From: Arthrobacter sp. NicSoilB8
GTDB taxonomy: Bacteria; Actinomycetota; Actinomycetes; Actinomycetales; Micrococcaceae
DNA length: 64,000 bases
NCBI RefSeq assembly: GCF_019977355.1
Contig: NZ_AP024655.1
Location: 4,588,001-4,652,000 of the forward strand
Direction of reading: 5' to 3'
Numbering within the stretch: position 1 is the first letter of the stretch; every line of letters begins with the position of its first letter. The notes beneath the pieces are model-generated. The model worked only from the letters and a program-made list of their open reading frames with translations. It did no database searches and was not told where the DNA came from. The position numbers and the translations under genes are program-made. Positions 41,906 to 51,102 of this stretch are shown here, one piece after another.

Positions 41906-44569
41906 TCAGTTCCTCTGGTGCTCGCCCAGGAGCCGGGCGCAGCGGATGAAGCCGAGGTGCGAATAGGCCTGGGGATGGTTGCCCAGGTGGGTCTCCGTGC
42001 CGGGATCGTATTCCTCCGGCAGCAGCCCCGTAGGCCCGAACAGGTTGACCAGCTGGTCGAAGAGGTCCCAGGCCTCCTCGATCCGGCCCACGGCGATATA
42101 GGCCTCGATCAGCCACGTCGTGCAGATGTGGAAGCCGCCCTCCAGGCCCGGCAGCCCGTCGTCGTACCTGTAACGGAAGACGGTGGGCCCCACCCGCAGT
42201 TCCCGTTCCACCGCCGTGACGGTGGCCAGGAAGCGGGGGTCGTTGACCTCCAGCAGGCCGGAGAGCCCGATGTGCAGCACGGCCGCGTCCAGGTCCGGGC
42301 TGTCGTACGCCACGGTGTAGGACGACGCCGACTCGTCCCAGCCTTCGCGCAGGACTTCCTCCCGGATGGTGGCCGCCGTCGACGCCCAGGCCGGCAGAGG
42401 TTCGCGGCCGTGCCGGGCGGCCGCGCGCAGCGCCCGGTCCAGCGCCACCCAGCACATCACCTTCGTGTAGACATGGTGCCGCGGCGCCCGCCTGGCCTCC
42501 CAGATGCCGTGGTCCGCCTCATGCCAGCGGGCCAGCACGGCCGCGGCCATCTGGGTCATCAGCTCCCAGTGGTCATCCGAGAGCACACCCTGTCGGGCGC
42601 TGAGGGCGTCGATCAGCTCGGCAATCGGGCCAAACACATCCAGCTGCACCTGATGGTCGGCGGCATTTCCGATCCGGACCGGGCGGGAGCCCGCGTAGCC
42701 GGGCAGGCTCTCGATGATCGCCTCGGTGGACAGCGGCGCCCCGGTCACCGAGTACAGCGGGTGCAGCCACTCCGGGCCCGGGGCGTGGGCCAGGATACGG
42801 CCCAGCCAGGCCAGGAAACCCTCCGCCTCGGCCGTGGAGCCCAGGTCCACAAGGGCGTTGACCGTCATGGACCCGTCCCGCAGCCAGCAATAGCGGTAGT
42901 CCCAGTTCCGGGTCCCGCCGATTCCTTCCGGCAGCGAGGTGGTGGGGGCGGCCAGGACGGCACCGGTGGGTTCGTGGACCAGGGCGCGCAGCACCAGCGC
43001 GGACCGGCGGACCAGCGACGGCTTCACGCCCGGCATCTGCAGCTCATGGACCCAGCGCCGGGAATGATGCGCGACGGCGGAGCGCCGCTCCGTCTCGTCT
43101 TCCAGCACCTCGGGCTGCGGTTCGGTATCGCCGCAGCGCAGGTTGAGGACCACCGGCCCGTCCCGCAGGTCGACGTCACCCGTGGCGGTGGCGTGCCGGC
43201 CGTCGGACGTGATGGAGAAAGTCACGCCGGGCGCCAGGAGGATGATCGGATCCGCGGTTCCCACCACGTGCAGCTCCGTCCCGCGCGCCTCCATGCTGAA
43301 CGGCGCATTCGCGTAGTCCGGCCGCGGGGCGAACACGATCCGGGCCGTGCCGGTGCCCGAAAGCACCCGGACCAGGCTGGTGATGCCCGCCGGCGCCGGT
43401 TCCAGGTAGTCCGTCACGGTGACGTCGGCCCAGCGGGTTTCGACGATCATGGTGCTGTCCACGTACCGCTGGCCCAGGACCTGCGAGGACTTCACCGGTT
43501 CCACGGAGAAGTGGCCGGCCGCGTCGCCGCCGAGCAAGTGGGCGAACAGCGACCCGGAGTCCGGCAGCGGGTGGCTCATCCAGCAGATCTTCGCGTCCGG
43601 CGTGATCAGCGCGGTGGAGGACCCGTTGCCGATCATCGAATGCCGCTCCAGGCCCACGGCATCCTCGCCGAAAAGCCACGCCCTCCGCAGCTCAAACAGG
43701 ATCGCCAGGACACGGGCGAACGACTCCGGGTCCCGGAGCCGGTGGCCTGCCACGGTGGGGCCCTCCCCCACGCGCAGCGCCATGTCGGGACCGCGCAGCG
43801 TCGCCATGGCCAGCTCGTCGCTGGACGCGTCCCCGGCGTAGAGGGCCGCGCTGACGCCGAGCACGGAGCGGAGGTGCTCCAGCGCGGAGGCCTTGGACGG
43901 TTCCACCACGGACAGGTCCAGGACAGAACCGTCCACAATAAAGGACAGTCCGTGAACCCGCGCGATCTCTTCCGCCTGCTTAGCGGCCAGCGCAGCGATG
44001 TCGGGTGCGGCCGGGCGCGTATGGACGGACACCGCGACGGGCTTGCGCTCGATGCTGATGCCCCGGTAGGCCCCCACCGTTTCGGCGAGCGCCTGGCTGG
44101 CCTGCTGGAGCACGGATTCGGTGGCGAGAGACAGCCCGTGGGCGTACCCCATGTCGAACTCCGCGCCGTGCGAGCCGACGAGGTGCACCTCCGCGGGGAG
44201 CCGTGAGACGGCGGCAAGATCCCGCAGGGAACGCCCCGAGATGACGGCGGCGTGGGTGTTTGGGAGGGCTGCCAGCGCCCGCAACGCAATGGCCGCGCTG
44301 CCCAGCGGCAGGGTCTCGGTCGAGATGCCTTCGGCGGTGCAGAGCGTTCCGCCGTAGTTGCAGGCCACCAGCAGCCCGGGGGTGCGGGCCAGGATCTTGA
44401 GCTCGGCCAGCAGTTGCGGCGTCAGCCCGTCGTCGGCGGCGTCAGTCTGCACAAAGGCCCGCAGCAGGCCCAGCGGCAACGATTTGGTCAGCAGTGCGGA
44501 GTCAGCGAGCGACTGGTTCAGCGGAGTGGGCACGGGCGCCGTCCTTCGGATAGTCCCCAATGCCTGCAT
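41906..44569 (-). CDS. Fusion of a trehalose-phosphatase (OtsB-like HAD) domain and a GH15 glucoamylase/trehalase domain
   Basis: An 887-aa fusion from ATG 44569. Residues about 50-290 resemble trehalose-6-phosphate phosphatase: SGRSLRDLAAV, VGSHGAEFDM, K226 and GDASSDE are present, but motif I, normally DxDGT, reads N71-Y-G73-G-T, so both catalytic aspartates are missing. Residues about 300-887 are a GH15 (alpha/alpha)6 domain with RNWDYRYCWLRDGSMTVNAL, DVFGPIAELIDAL and the end EYDPGTETHLGNHPQAYSHL, as in actinobacterial GH15 trehalases. The protein probably cleaves trehalose or an alpha-glucoside in the cytoplasm, while the HAD part may only bind sugar phosphate. Confidence 0.85.
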   Translation of the reverse strand: MQALGTIRRTAPVPTPLNQSLADSALLTKSLPLGLLRAFVQTDAADDGLTPQLLAELKILARTPGLLVACNYGGTLCTAEGISTETLPLGSAAIALRALAALPNTHAAVISGRSLRDLAAVSRLPAEVHLVGSHGAEFDMGYAHGLSLATESVLQQASQALAETVGAYRGISIERKPVAVSVHTRPAAPDIAALAAKQAEEIARVHGLSFIVDGSVLDLSVVEPSKASALEHLRSVLGVSAALYAGDASSDELAMATLRGPDMALRVGEGPTVAGHRLRDPESFARVLAILFELRRAWLFGEDAVGLERHSMIGNGSSTALITPDAKICWMSHPLPDSGSLFAHLLGGDAAGHFSVEPVKSSQVLGQRYVDSTMIVETRWADVTVTDYLEPAPAGITSLVRVLSGTGTARIVFAPRPDYANAPFSMEARGTELHVVGTADPIILLAPGVTFSITSDGRHATATGDVDLRDGPVVLNLRCGDTEPQPEVLEDETERRSAVAHHSRRWVHELQMPGVKPSLVRRSALVLRALVHEPTGAVLAAPTTSLPEGIGGTRNWDYRYCWLRDGSMTVNALVDLGSTAEAEGFLAWLGRILAHAPGPEWLHPLYSVTGAPLSTEAIIESLPGYAGSRPVRIGNAADHQVQLDVFGPIAELIDALSARQGVLSDDHWELMTQMAAAVLARWHEADHGIWEARRAPRHHVYTKVMCWVALDRALRAAARHGREPLPAWASTAATIREEVLREGWDESASSYTVAYDSPDLDAAVLHIGLSGLLEVNDPRFLATVTAVERELRVGPTVFRYRYDDGLPGLEGGFHICTTWLIEAYIAVGRIEEAWDLFDQLVNLFGPTGLLPEEYDPGTETHLGNHPQAYSHLGFIRCARLLGEHQRN

Positions 44570-44618
44570 GAGAATCGTCCGGTGAGGACGTACTACCAGT
44601 ATCCTCCGGGGCCGATTT

Positions 44619-44681
44619 CGCAAGGGTGTCCCGGCTGTTGCAACTATGTAACGTCTGGTGGCAGCCAAGGACACCCTTGCG
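44619..44681. terminator. Long hairpin between the sugar operon end and the OtsB-GH15 gene
   Basis: Perfect 13-base arms CGCAAGGGTGTCC (44619-44631) and complement (44669-44681), extended inside by GGCTG (44633-44637) with CAGCC (44662-44666) after a small bulge, and a 24-base loop. It follows the last gene of the minus-strand sugar cluster by 36 bases, so it is placed to be its terminator, though it also overlaps the likely promoter region of the OtsB-GH15 gene. Confidence 0.55.
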
Positions 44682-44716
44682 GGGGCCCTGGGGACCGAAC
44701 CTCCCGCGCTTGGGTG

Positions 44717-45781
44717 CTAGCTGGGGTCGGCGCGGTAGAAGTACATTTCCCTGGACCCGGCGGGGGCATCCCAGCCTTGTGCAAAGACCCAGCTGCCGCC
44801 GAATTTGAGCAGCCCTCCCCATGCCAGTGATCCCCCCCGGTTGAGCGCTTTCTGGGTGAAGGGCCGGCTGATGTCGTACAGTGCCTGCGCCGCGGCGAAC
44901 TGGCCGTCGGCGTCGGCGTAGAAGAAATCCAGGACCAGCTCGGGCCGCTCGCCGTCGCTGACGATTGCGCAGGCCACCTCGTGCAGTGAGCCGCCCAGCG
45001 GTCCGAGGTCCAGGTAGTCCTGCGGCTCAAAGGTCCAGTCCACCAGGTCAGTGGAGCGTCCAACGTGGGTGGTTCCACCGCAGCCCTCGGACAAATACAT
45101 CAGGTAGTGCCCGTCAATCTTGACGGCTTCGCCGTGGGCGTTCCTGGGGATCACCGCCCCCTTGGCCCAATAGCGCGAAATCTCGTGCGGGACAGCCAGG
45201 CCGAGCTTTTCCCAGTGGATCAGATCGTCGGACACGGCGGCGTTGATGTCGCAGCCAACATCGCCCAGGGGGTAGACCTCGGGATTCTCCCCGCCCTGCT
45301 CAGTGCCTTGGTCGGTCGTCCAGATCCCGTTGTAGAACATGTAGTACCGGCCATTGGCCAGATACACTTTTGGGTCCTCGCAGCCGAGGATCTCGTTGTC
45401 CATGGTGGGGTAGATAACCGGATTCCCGGGGTTGTCCTGCCACCCGGTCTCGGGATCGTAAACGGCAACACCGATGCGGCTCGAGACTGATTCCTTGCGC
45501 GGCGAGGCACGGTAGAAGAGGTAGAGCTTGCCGTCCCGCTCCATGATGGACGGATTGAAGATCGAATCCGCAGTCCAGCCGATGCCGGCCGGGTCATCCC
45601 AGTCCCGGACTCGCCGGAAGGTCAGGGAATCATCCTTGCGGAACGGGCCCACAGCCCATTCCGGGCACTCGGGGTACGCGGCGGAGAATTGCTCGGTGGA
45701 GATGGTGTCCGTCAGCGGATTGCTGAACAGGAGCGCTGCCTCGTAACTGGTGCGCAGTGCCTCGGTGGTGATTTTCTGCAT
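44717..45781 (-). CDS. Five-bladed beta-propeller glycosidase (GH43/GH130-like)
   Basis: A 354-aa enzyme without signal peptide. Propeller-type repeats are visible: STADSIFNPSIM-type strand (GWTADSIFNPSIMERDGKLY), NEILGCEDPKVYLANGRYYM with a likely catalytic Glu-Asp pair, and EGCGGTTHVGRSTDLVDWTF. These match the GH43/GH32/GH68/GH130 superfamily. I start at ATG 45781, with AGGAAAA upstream. It is the last gene of the lacI-controlled cluster and likely acts in the cytoplasm on the imported oligosaccharide. Exact family and specificity are uncertain. Confidence 0.7.
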   Translation of the reverse strand: MQKITTEALRTSYEAALLFSNPLTDTISTEQFSAAYPECPEWAVGPFRKDDSLTFRRVRDWDDPAGIGWTADSIFNPSIMERDGKLYLFYRASPRKESVSSRIGVAVYDPETGWQDNPGNPVIYPTMDNEILGCEDPKVYLANGRYYMFYNGIWTTDQGTEQGGENPEVYPLGDVGCDINAAVSDDLIHWEKLGLAVPHEISRYWAKGAVIPRNAHGEAVKIDGHYLMYLSEGCGGTTHVGRSTDLVDWTFEPQDYLDLGPLGGSLHEVACAIVSDGERPELVLDFFYADADGQFAAAQALYDISRPFTQKALNRGGSLAWGGLLKFGGSWVFAQGWDAPAGSREMYFYRADPS

Positions 45782-45813
45782 GTGGGATTTTCCTGTCTGT
45801 GAAGTGCATGCCA

Positions 45814-47931
45814 TTAGTTGCGGACCAGCGTCACCCGGGTGAATCCGCCCGGGGCTACAGATACTCGGCCGGATTGGTCCGCCGCATCCTGCATGGGACT
45901 GGGGGTGAGGGGCCGGCCGGAAGCGTCAAAAGCCTCCTGGCTCAGGCGGAAACCGGCGGGAAGGTTCACCGGTCGTTCGATGCGTTCCGGCGCGGCGCTG
46001 ACGTACAGGGTGGCCTCGCCGCCGGGACCGGCGACCGACACAGTGGAGAGCTGCGGCTGGACCAGCAGGGCGTCCAGGGCGACGTCGCCGTCCGTGGTGC
46101 CGACGACGGCGGCTGTCCCGGCGGGCAGCGCGCGCTTCAGCGCGAACGGGAAGAGGATGCCCGGCGCGTCGGTGATTCCCTGGGCACCGGCGCCGCCGTT
46201 GCGGGTGCTGCCGAGCGGGCCCTTGCCCGCCGTCCAGCTGGTGCTGCCGGAGGGGGCAATCCCCTGGTTGACGATCGGGTAGATGTTCCGGGGTTCGTCC
46301 GCTGCGGGCAGCGGCACCCTCAGGGACGCGCCGGTGGACAGGGAGACGTAGGCGCCGCCGGAGATGTTGGCTTCCCCGGTCCAGGCCGAGGCGGGTCTGA
46401 TGACCGAACCGCCGCCGGTGATCGCGCCGGATTCGGCCTCGACGACGCTCAGGCCGTGGGTGGCGACGGTGCGGTCGATCCCGAGGGCCTTGGCCTTCAG
46501 CTCCGGGTTGTTGTCCAGGGCCAGCATGGTCAGCAGGGTGTGGATGGTGGATTCGGCGCCGGAGTTCGGGTTCACCCGGCCGTCGGGTTCGATCCCGTCG
46601 ATCGCGGTGCCGGCGGCGGGGTTGTAGGCCGGCGCCCCGCTGGGGTTGGCGCCGAAGAACCAGCCGGCCGTGATGGCGGCGAGGTCCAGCAGGCCGGGGG
46701 CGTTGGCGGCGTTCGCTGTCGCCACGAGGCCCTGAACGCGCGAGTCCGCCCCGTAGGCGATTTGGGCCTCGCCGGGCGTGGGGCTCCAGGCGTTGTCCGG
46801 GCCGCCCGCGGCCAGGAGCTGCGGGGTGAACTGTGCCGAGTCCTTCACGGCGGCCTCAAGCAGCCGGGGCTGGTGGAGGACGCCGGCGGCGGCGGCGACG
46901 GCGGCCGGGGCCATCCCGCCCCACGCGTGCCAGAGCGTCCGGGACTTGTTCCACGGCAGGATCGCGCCGAACGGCCATTCCGTCGCGGAGCCGGATGACA
47001 TTCCGGCGACTCCCTCGCTCAGCCGGGCCAGCGCCGTGGCGGCCAGGCCGTCGCCGGGGGCGGCCTTGACGTAGGCGGCGAGCCCCAGCACGGCCTCCGC
47101 GGAGGCGTCGGCACCGCCGGTGATCAGCCAGGCCGGGACCTTGACGCCGTCGGCCGTGTCATACGTGCCGTACTTGGCGAGGGACTGCCTGTTGAGCGAG
47201 CCGACTGCGAGGTGGAGGCGTTCCTGGAGGAAGGAGGCGAAGGCCGGGTCGGCGCCGGCGAAGGCGGCGTAGCCCTCGCCGAGGGCCCAGACCGTGCGGG
47301 CCAGCCAGTAGGACTCGGCCGAGTCGGAGGGGTCCGGCAGTTCCACGGGCTTGGCGCTCGGGGTCAGGGTGCCGTCGGCCTGCTGCCACAGGACCACGTT
47401 GCCGGCGTTCGGGCCGCTCACGGTCTGCAGGTAGGTCAGTGAGCGCAGGGCCTGGAAGGCGTGTTCCTTGCTGGCGGGGTCGCCGGTCTGCTGCCAGTGC
47501 CGCAGGTAGACCACGGCGGTCCGGGCGATGTCGTCGGCGTTGAAGGCGCCCTGGCTCCAGTGGCCGGTGGCTGGATCGAGGTCTCCGCCGCCGATCCGGG
47601 TGTAGCTGCCGTCCGCCTTCTTGTCCGCGTAGGTCCACGGGGCCTGGGCGGAGGGGTGCTCGGCGATCTGGTAGGTGGTGTGGCCGTCCACCGGGGCCAG
47701 CGGCACCGTGTCCACCAGGAAATTCAGGTGGGACAGGTTTGTCAGGGGCGCCGCGGCGGCCGGGGTGGTGAGTCCCGTCTCCCCGTGCGGGGCAGCTGCC
47801 GCCCCCGCTGCGGGGGCCGCGCTGGCGGCATCCGCAGCGGGTGGGACCAGAAGCAGGAGCATCGATGCGGCCACGGCGACGGCTGCGGATCGGCTTCGTA
47901 GTGGTTTCGAGCGGACATCGTTGGTCGTCAT
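45814..47931 (-). CDS. Secreted protein, probably an (alpha/alpha)-barrel glycoside hydrolase
   Basis: A 705-aa exported protein. The signal peptide is clear (RSRSAAVAVAASMLLLLVPP with ADAASA cleavage). The middle part, for example SAESYWLARTVWALGEGYAA and AAITAGWFFGANPSGAPAYN, has the helical-hairpin rhythm of (alpha/alpha)6 glycosidases, and the end (residues about 500-705) looks like beta-sandwich modules. I do not recognise a defined GH family. The gene lies between two propeller enzymes in the lacI/ABC cluster, so it probably trims the extracellular polymer from which the imported sugar derives. Confidence 0.6.
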   Translation of the reverse strand: MTTNDVRSKPLRSRSAAVAVAASMLLLLVPPAADAASAAPAAGAAAAPHGETGLTTPAAAAPLTNLSHLNFLVDTVPLAPVDGHTTYQIAEHPSAQAPWTYADKKADGSYTRIGGGDLDPATGHWSQGAFNADDIARTAVVYLRHWQQTGDPASKEHAFQALRSLTYLQTVSGPNAGNVVLWQQADGTLTPSAKPVELPDPSDSAESYWLARTVWALGEGYAAFAGADPAFASFLQERLHLAVGSLNRQSLAKYGTYDTADGVKVPAWLITGGADASAEAVLGLAAYVKAAPGDGLAATALARLSEGVAGMSSGSATEWPFGAILPWNKSRTLWHAWGGMAPAAVAAAAGVLHQPRLLEAAVKDSAQFTPQLLAAGGPDNAWSPTPGEAQIAYGADSRVQGLVATANAANAPGLLDLAAITAGWFFGANPSGAPAYNPAAGTAIDGIEPDGRVNPNSGAESTIHTLLTMLALDNNPELKAKALGIDRTVATHGLSVVEAESGAITGGGSVIRPASAWTGEANISGGAYVSLSTGASLRVPLPAADEPRNIYPIVNQGIAPSGSTSWTAGKGPLGSTRNGGAGAQGITDAPGILFPFALKRALPAGTAAVVGTTDGDVALDALLVQPQLSTVSVAGPGGEATLYVSAAPERIERPVNLPAGFRLSQEAFDASGRPLTPSPMQDAADQSGRVSVAPGGFTRVTLVRN

Positions 47932-47998
47932 CGGTGGCTCCTGGCTGGCTGGTCGGCGGGGCGGCTGGTTGGCTTGGCGGCGGGCGGGGACGGCGCCG

Positions 47999-49093
47999 CT
48001 AGTTGGCGGCGGGGATCCGGTCCAGCTTCGCGACGCCGATCTTCGAATCAGCCATGCCGTAGAAGACGAACAGCTGCTCGCCGATCTTCTCGATCGCGGT
48101 CGGGAAGACGACGTTGGGCACGATTCCGGACATCTCGTCCTCGGTCTCGGGCGCCAGGAGCGGCTTGTCGCTGCGGGCGATCACCTTGGAGGGATCCTCG
48201 GCGTCGAGGATCATCGCGGCGGCGGTGTAGTTGACGTTCTGCTGGTGGTCGAACGCAGACTTCGCCAGTTCCCCGGAAACGCCGTGGTGGATCAGCAGCC
48301 AGCCTTCCTCGACCCGGATCGGGGCGGGGCCGCCGCCGATCTTCAGTTCCTCGAAGGGGAACTCGCTCAGGGCCACGAGGCGGTGCTTGGCCATGTGGAC
48401 GAGGTTGCGGATGTCCTTTTCGACGTCTGCGACCGGCACGTAGGAGATCCAGATGCCGGGGCGGTTGTCGGTGACGCCGGCCGGCAGGTGCTCGCCTTCG
48501 CCCTCGCGGATCCAGCCGAGGTCCCACATGGGGCGGTGCAGCATCGCGTAGGAAGGCACACCGTCGGGGTCGTTGACCGGTTCCGGGAAGAACACGGCGT
48601 CCTTGTTCGGGAAGAGGTTCAGGTCCATGGAGAGATCGGCCTGGTAGCCGAACAGGCACGGGCCCAGGCGTACCCAGTGGCGCAGGTCCTCGGAGTGGGC
48701 GAAGGCCAGGCGCGGGCCCAGCGGGCCGTAGGCGACGTAGGTCATGAGGTGCTTGCCGAGGCTGGGGACCCAGGTGGTGCGGGGGTCCTCGGTGCCGGCG
48801 TTGTTCAGGCCACGTTCCCAGCCCTCGTCGGGGGCCAGGACGATCCCCTGGCGTTCGACGCCGGTGGGGACGCCGTCCTCGATGATCACCTTGGCCAGTC
48901 CCACCCGGGAGACGTTGCCTTCGGCGACCAGGCGCGGCAGCAGGTACAGCTCGCCGTCGGGACCGCGGCCGCTGGCCGGGTTGAGCACGCCCTCGGCCTC
49001 GAATTCGTTGCCCGGTTCCGGCGTCATGATGACCCCGGCGCGGGTGAGGGTGAACGGGACGGTGGGCAGTGCGGAAGTCTGGGGGGAGGTCAT
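47999..49093 (-). CDS. Glycoside hydrolase family 130-like protein
   Basis: A 364-aa five-bladed propeller enzyme. GH130-type features are VIMTPEPGNEFEAEGVLNPA, NNAGTEDPRTTWVPSLGKHL with the likely acid aspartate, FPNKDAVFFPEPVN, and APIRVEEGWLLIHHGVSG. GH130 members are beta-mannoside phosphorylases or beta-1,2-mannosidases, so the cluster may handle a mannose-containing oligosaccharide, although this is not proven. It starts 3 bases after the MalG-type permease gene stops and has no signal peptide, so it acts on imported sugar. Confidence 0.8.
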   Translation of the reverse strand: MTSPQTSALPTVPFTLTRAGVIMTPEPGNEFEAEGVLNPASGRGPDGELYLLPRLVAEGNVSRVGLAKVIIEDGVPTGVERQGIVLAPDEGWERGLNNAGTEDPRTTWVPSLGKHLMTYVAYGPLGPRLAFAHSEDLRHWVRLGPCLFGYQADLSMDLNLFPNKDAVFFPEPVNDPDGVPSYAMLHRPMWDLGWIREGEGEHLPAGVTDNRPGIWISYVPVADVEKDIRNLVHMAKHRLVALSEFPFEELKIGGGPAPIRVEEGWLLIHHGVSGELAKSAFDHQQNVNYTAAAMILDAEDPSKVIARSDKPLLAPETEDEMSGIVPNVVFPTAIEKIGEQLFVFYGMADSKIGVAKLDRIPAAN

Positions 49094-49096
49094 AGA

Positions 49097-50095
49097 TTAA
49101 CCCTTTACGCTTGAACCGATATTGGTGGAAATGAACTGGCGCTGGAAGAAGATGAAGAGCGCGACGGCGGGTGCTGCGAGGACGCAGGCGCCCGCCAGAA
49201 TGGCGCCGAACGGGTTGGACGCCGTTGCGGAGATGTTGGAGATGTAGTTCGCCAGCGAGACGGCGAGCGGCTGGATGGACTGGTCCTTGGTGACCAGGAA
49301 CGGCCAGAGGAACTCGTTCCACGGCCCGATGAAGGTCAGCAGGACCGCCGTGACAATTGCGGGCTTCACCAGCGGGATGGCGATCTGCCACAGGATCCGC
49401 AGCTCGGAGGCGCCGTCGATCCTGGCCGCCTCGAAGAGGGTGGAGGGCAGCTGCATGAAGTACTGGCGGAAGACGAACACGGCAGTGGAGTTGATTGCGA
49501 AAGGCAGGATCATGCCCAGGTACGTGTCCGCCAGGCCGTAGTCCCGCACGATCATCACGTAGAGCGGGATGAGCAGCAGCTGGAACGGGATCATCTGCAC
49601 CAGCAGCATCATGCCGAACACCAGCCCCTTGCCACGGAAGTGCATCTGCGCCAGGGCGTACCCCACGAGGAGGCCGAAGACCACGGTGAAGACGATGACG
49701 CCGCCGGTGAAGATGCCCGAATTGATCAGGCCCTTGAGCAGGTTGATGGAGTTGTTGATGTTCGTGTAGTTCTCGCCGGTGATGTTCGCCGGGTCGGGGA
49801 ACGCCCCGGCCACCGAGGTGTCCGGTGAGGTCTGCAGCGAGCCGATGAACATGTAGTAGAACGGGAAGAGGAAGACGAACGCGCCCAGGGCCAGCAGCAC
49901 GAAGCTGCCAAGGCCGAGGCTCCTGCGCTTCTCCACGCCGGAGGCGCCTGCCGTTTGCTTCCGGGCGGGGCGGCCGGGGCCGCCGGTGCGGCCGCCGGGA
50001 AGACCTCCGGGGCGCCGGGCGCCGTTGCGCTCGTTACTGTTGTTGCTCCCGTTGTTCTCATCGTTGGGCGCAGCCGCCTTGTTGAGAATCGACAT
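49097..50095 (-). CDS. Sugar ABC transporter permease, MalG type
   Basis: A 332-aa inner-membrane permease (CUT1 family). An unusual hydrophilic, Asn/Gly/Arg-rich N-terminus of about 60 residues precedes six helices. The EAA loop that contacts the ATPase is FEAARIDGASELRILWQIAI. A GGAGG ribosome site stands 5 bases before ATG. It lies 1 base after the partner permease gene. The ATPase is not in the cluster. Confidence 0.92.
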   Translation of the reverse strand: MSILNKAAAPNDENNGSNNSNERNGARRPGGLPGGRTGGPGRPARKQTAGASGVEKRRSLGLGSFVLLALGAFVFLFPFYYMFIGSLQTSPDTSVAGAFPDPANITGENYTNINNSINLLKGLINSGIFTGGVIVFTVVFGLLVGYALAQMHFRGKGLVFGMMLLVQMIPFQLLLIPLYVMIVRDYGLADTYLGMILPFAINSTAVFVFRQYFMQLPSTLFEAARIDGASELRILWQIAIPLVKPAIVTAVLLTFIGPWNEFLWPFLVTKDQSIQPLAVSLANYISNISATASNPFGAILAGACVLAAPAVALFIFFQRQFISTNIGSSVKG

Positions 50096-50096
50096 G

Positions 50097-51089
50097 TCAG
50101 TCCTCCTTCCCGCCCACGAGGCGTTTCTGGATCAGGGCAATCAGCAGCACGCCGATCACGAGCACCACACCCAGTGCGGCAGCCAGATCGGGATTCCCCT
50201 GCAGGATGCCCTTCTGGTACATCAGGAATACCGGCGAGGTGGAGGCCCCGTCCGGGCCGCCGCCGCCGGTGAGCAGGTACGGTTCCGTGAACAGGTTGGC
50301 GCCGGTGATGGTGGCCAGCAGGGTCACCAGCACGCTGGCCGAGCGGACGCCGGGAACCGTGATGTTCCAGAACTGCACCCACTTGTTGCCGCCGTCCACC
50401 GAGGCGGACTCGTACAGCTCGTCCGGGATGTTCTGCAGCGCGGCCAGATACAGCAGGATGAAGAACCCCAGCTGCTTCCAGGTCACGAACAGGGCCACCG
50501 TCGGCATCGCGAGCCAGGAGTTCACGAGCCACGACGGGTTGGGGGCCAGCGGGCCAAGTACCGAGTTGACCAGGCCGTTCTGCTGGAACAGGAACAGCCA
50601 GACGCCGACGACGGCGACACTCGCCGTGACGTACGGGACGTAATAGCTGACCCGGAAGAAGGTCTTGAGCTTCGTGACACGGTTCAGGGCGTTGGCCAGG
50701 ACCAGGGACAGGCCCACGGTCAGCGGGACGTTGATGAGCAGGAAGATCCCGATATTGGCGAAAGAACGCTGCACGGCGGGGTCCGTCAGGACGGTGATGT
50801 AGTTATCCAGGCCCACGAACGGGCGGTCAACCTTGACCCGCGGCGCGGTGAAGTAATAGTCGTGGAACGAAATGTAGACGGCGTAGCCAAGCGGAAACGC
50901 CAGCACACCCAGGACGTAGATGACGTAGGGGGCGCTGAAGAGCAGGCCCAGGGGCTGGCGGCCCAGGAAGTTTTTACGCTTCCTGGGCGCCATCCGCCGG
51001 TCCGCTGGCCTCCGGTCCCTTGCCGGGAGCGTGCTGTCCCCCGCAGTTTGGCCGGAGGCCGCGGCGCCGTCAGCTGAGCGAAGTGACAT
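50097..51089 (-). CDS. Sugar ABC transporter permease, MalF type
   Basis: A 330-aa CUT1 permease with a charged cytoplasmic N-terminus (about 45 residues) and six helices, from GLLFSAPYVIYVLGVLAFPL to LGVVLVIGVLLIALIQKRLV. The EAA loop reads YESASVDGGNKWVQFWNITV. It is encoded between the binding protein (13 bases upstream) and the MalG-type permease, the standard order. Confidence 0.92.
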   Translation of the reverse strand: MSLRSADGAAASGQTAGDSTLPARDRRPADRRMAPRKRKNFLGRQPLGLLFSAPYVIYVLGVLAFPLGYAVYISFHDYYFTAPRVKVDRPFVGLDNYITVLTDPAVQRSFANIGIFLLINVPLTVGLSLVLANALNRVTKLKTFFRVSYYVPYVTASVAVVGVWLFLFQQNGLVNSVLGPLAPNPSWLVNSWLAMPTVALFVTWKQLGFFILLYLAALQNIPDELYESASVDGGNKWVQFWNITVPGVRSASVLVTLLATITGANLFTEPYLLTGGGGPDGASTSPVFLMYQKGILQGNPDLAAALGVVLVIGVLLIALIQKRLVGGKED

Positions 51090-51102
51090 GGAGATTCACC
51101 CG

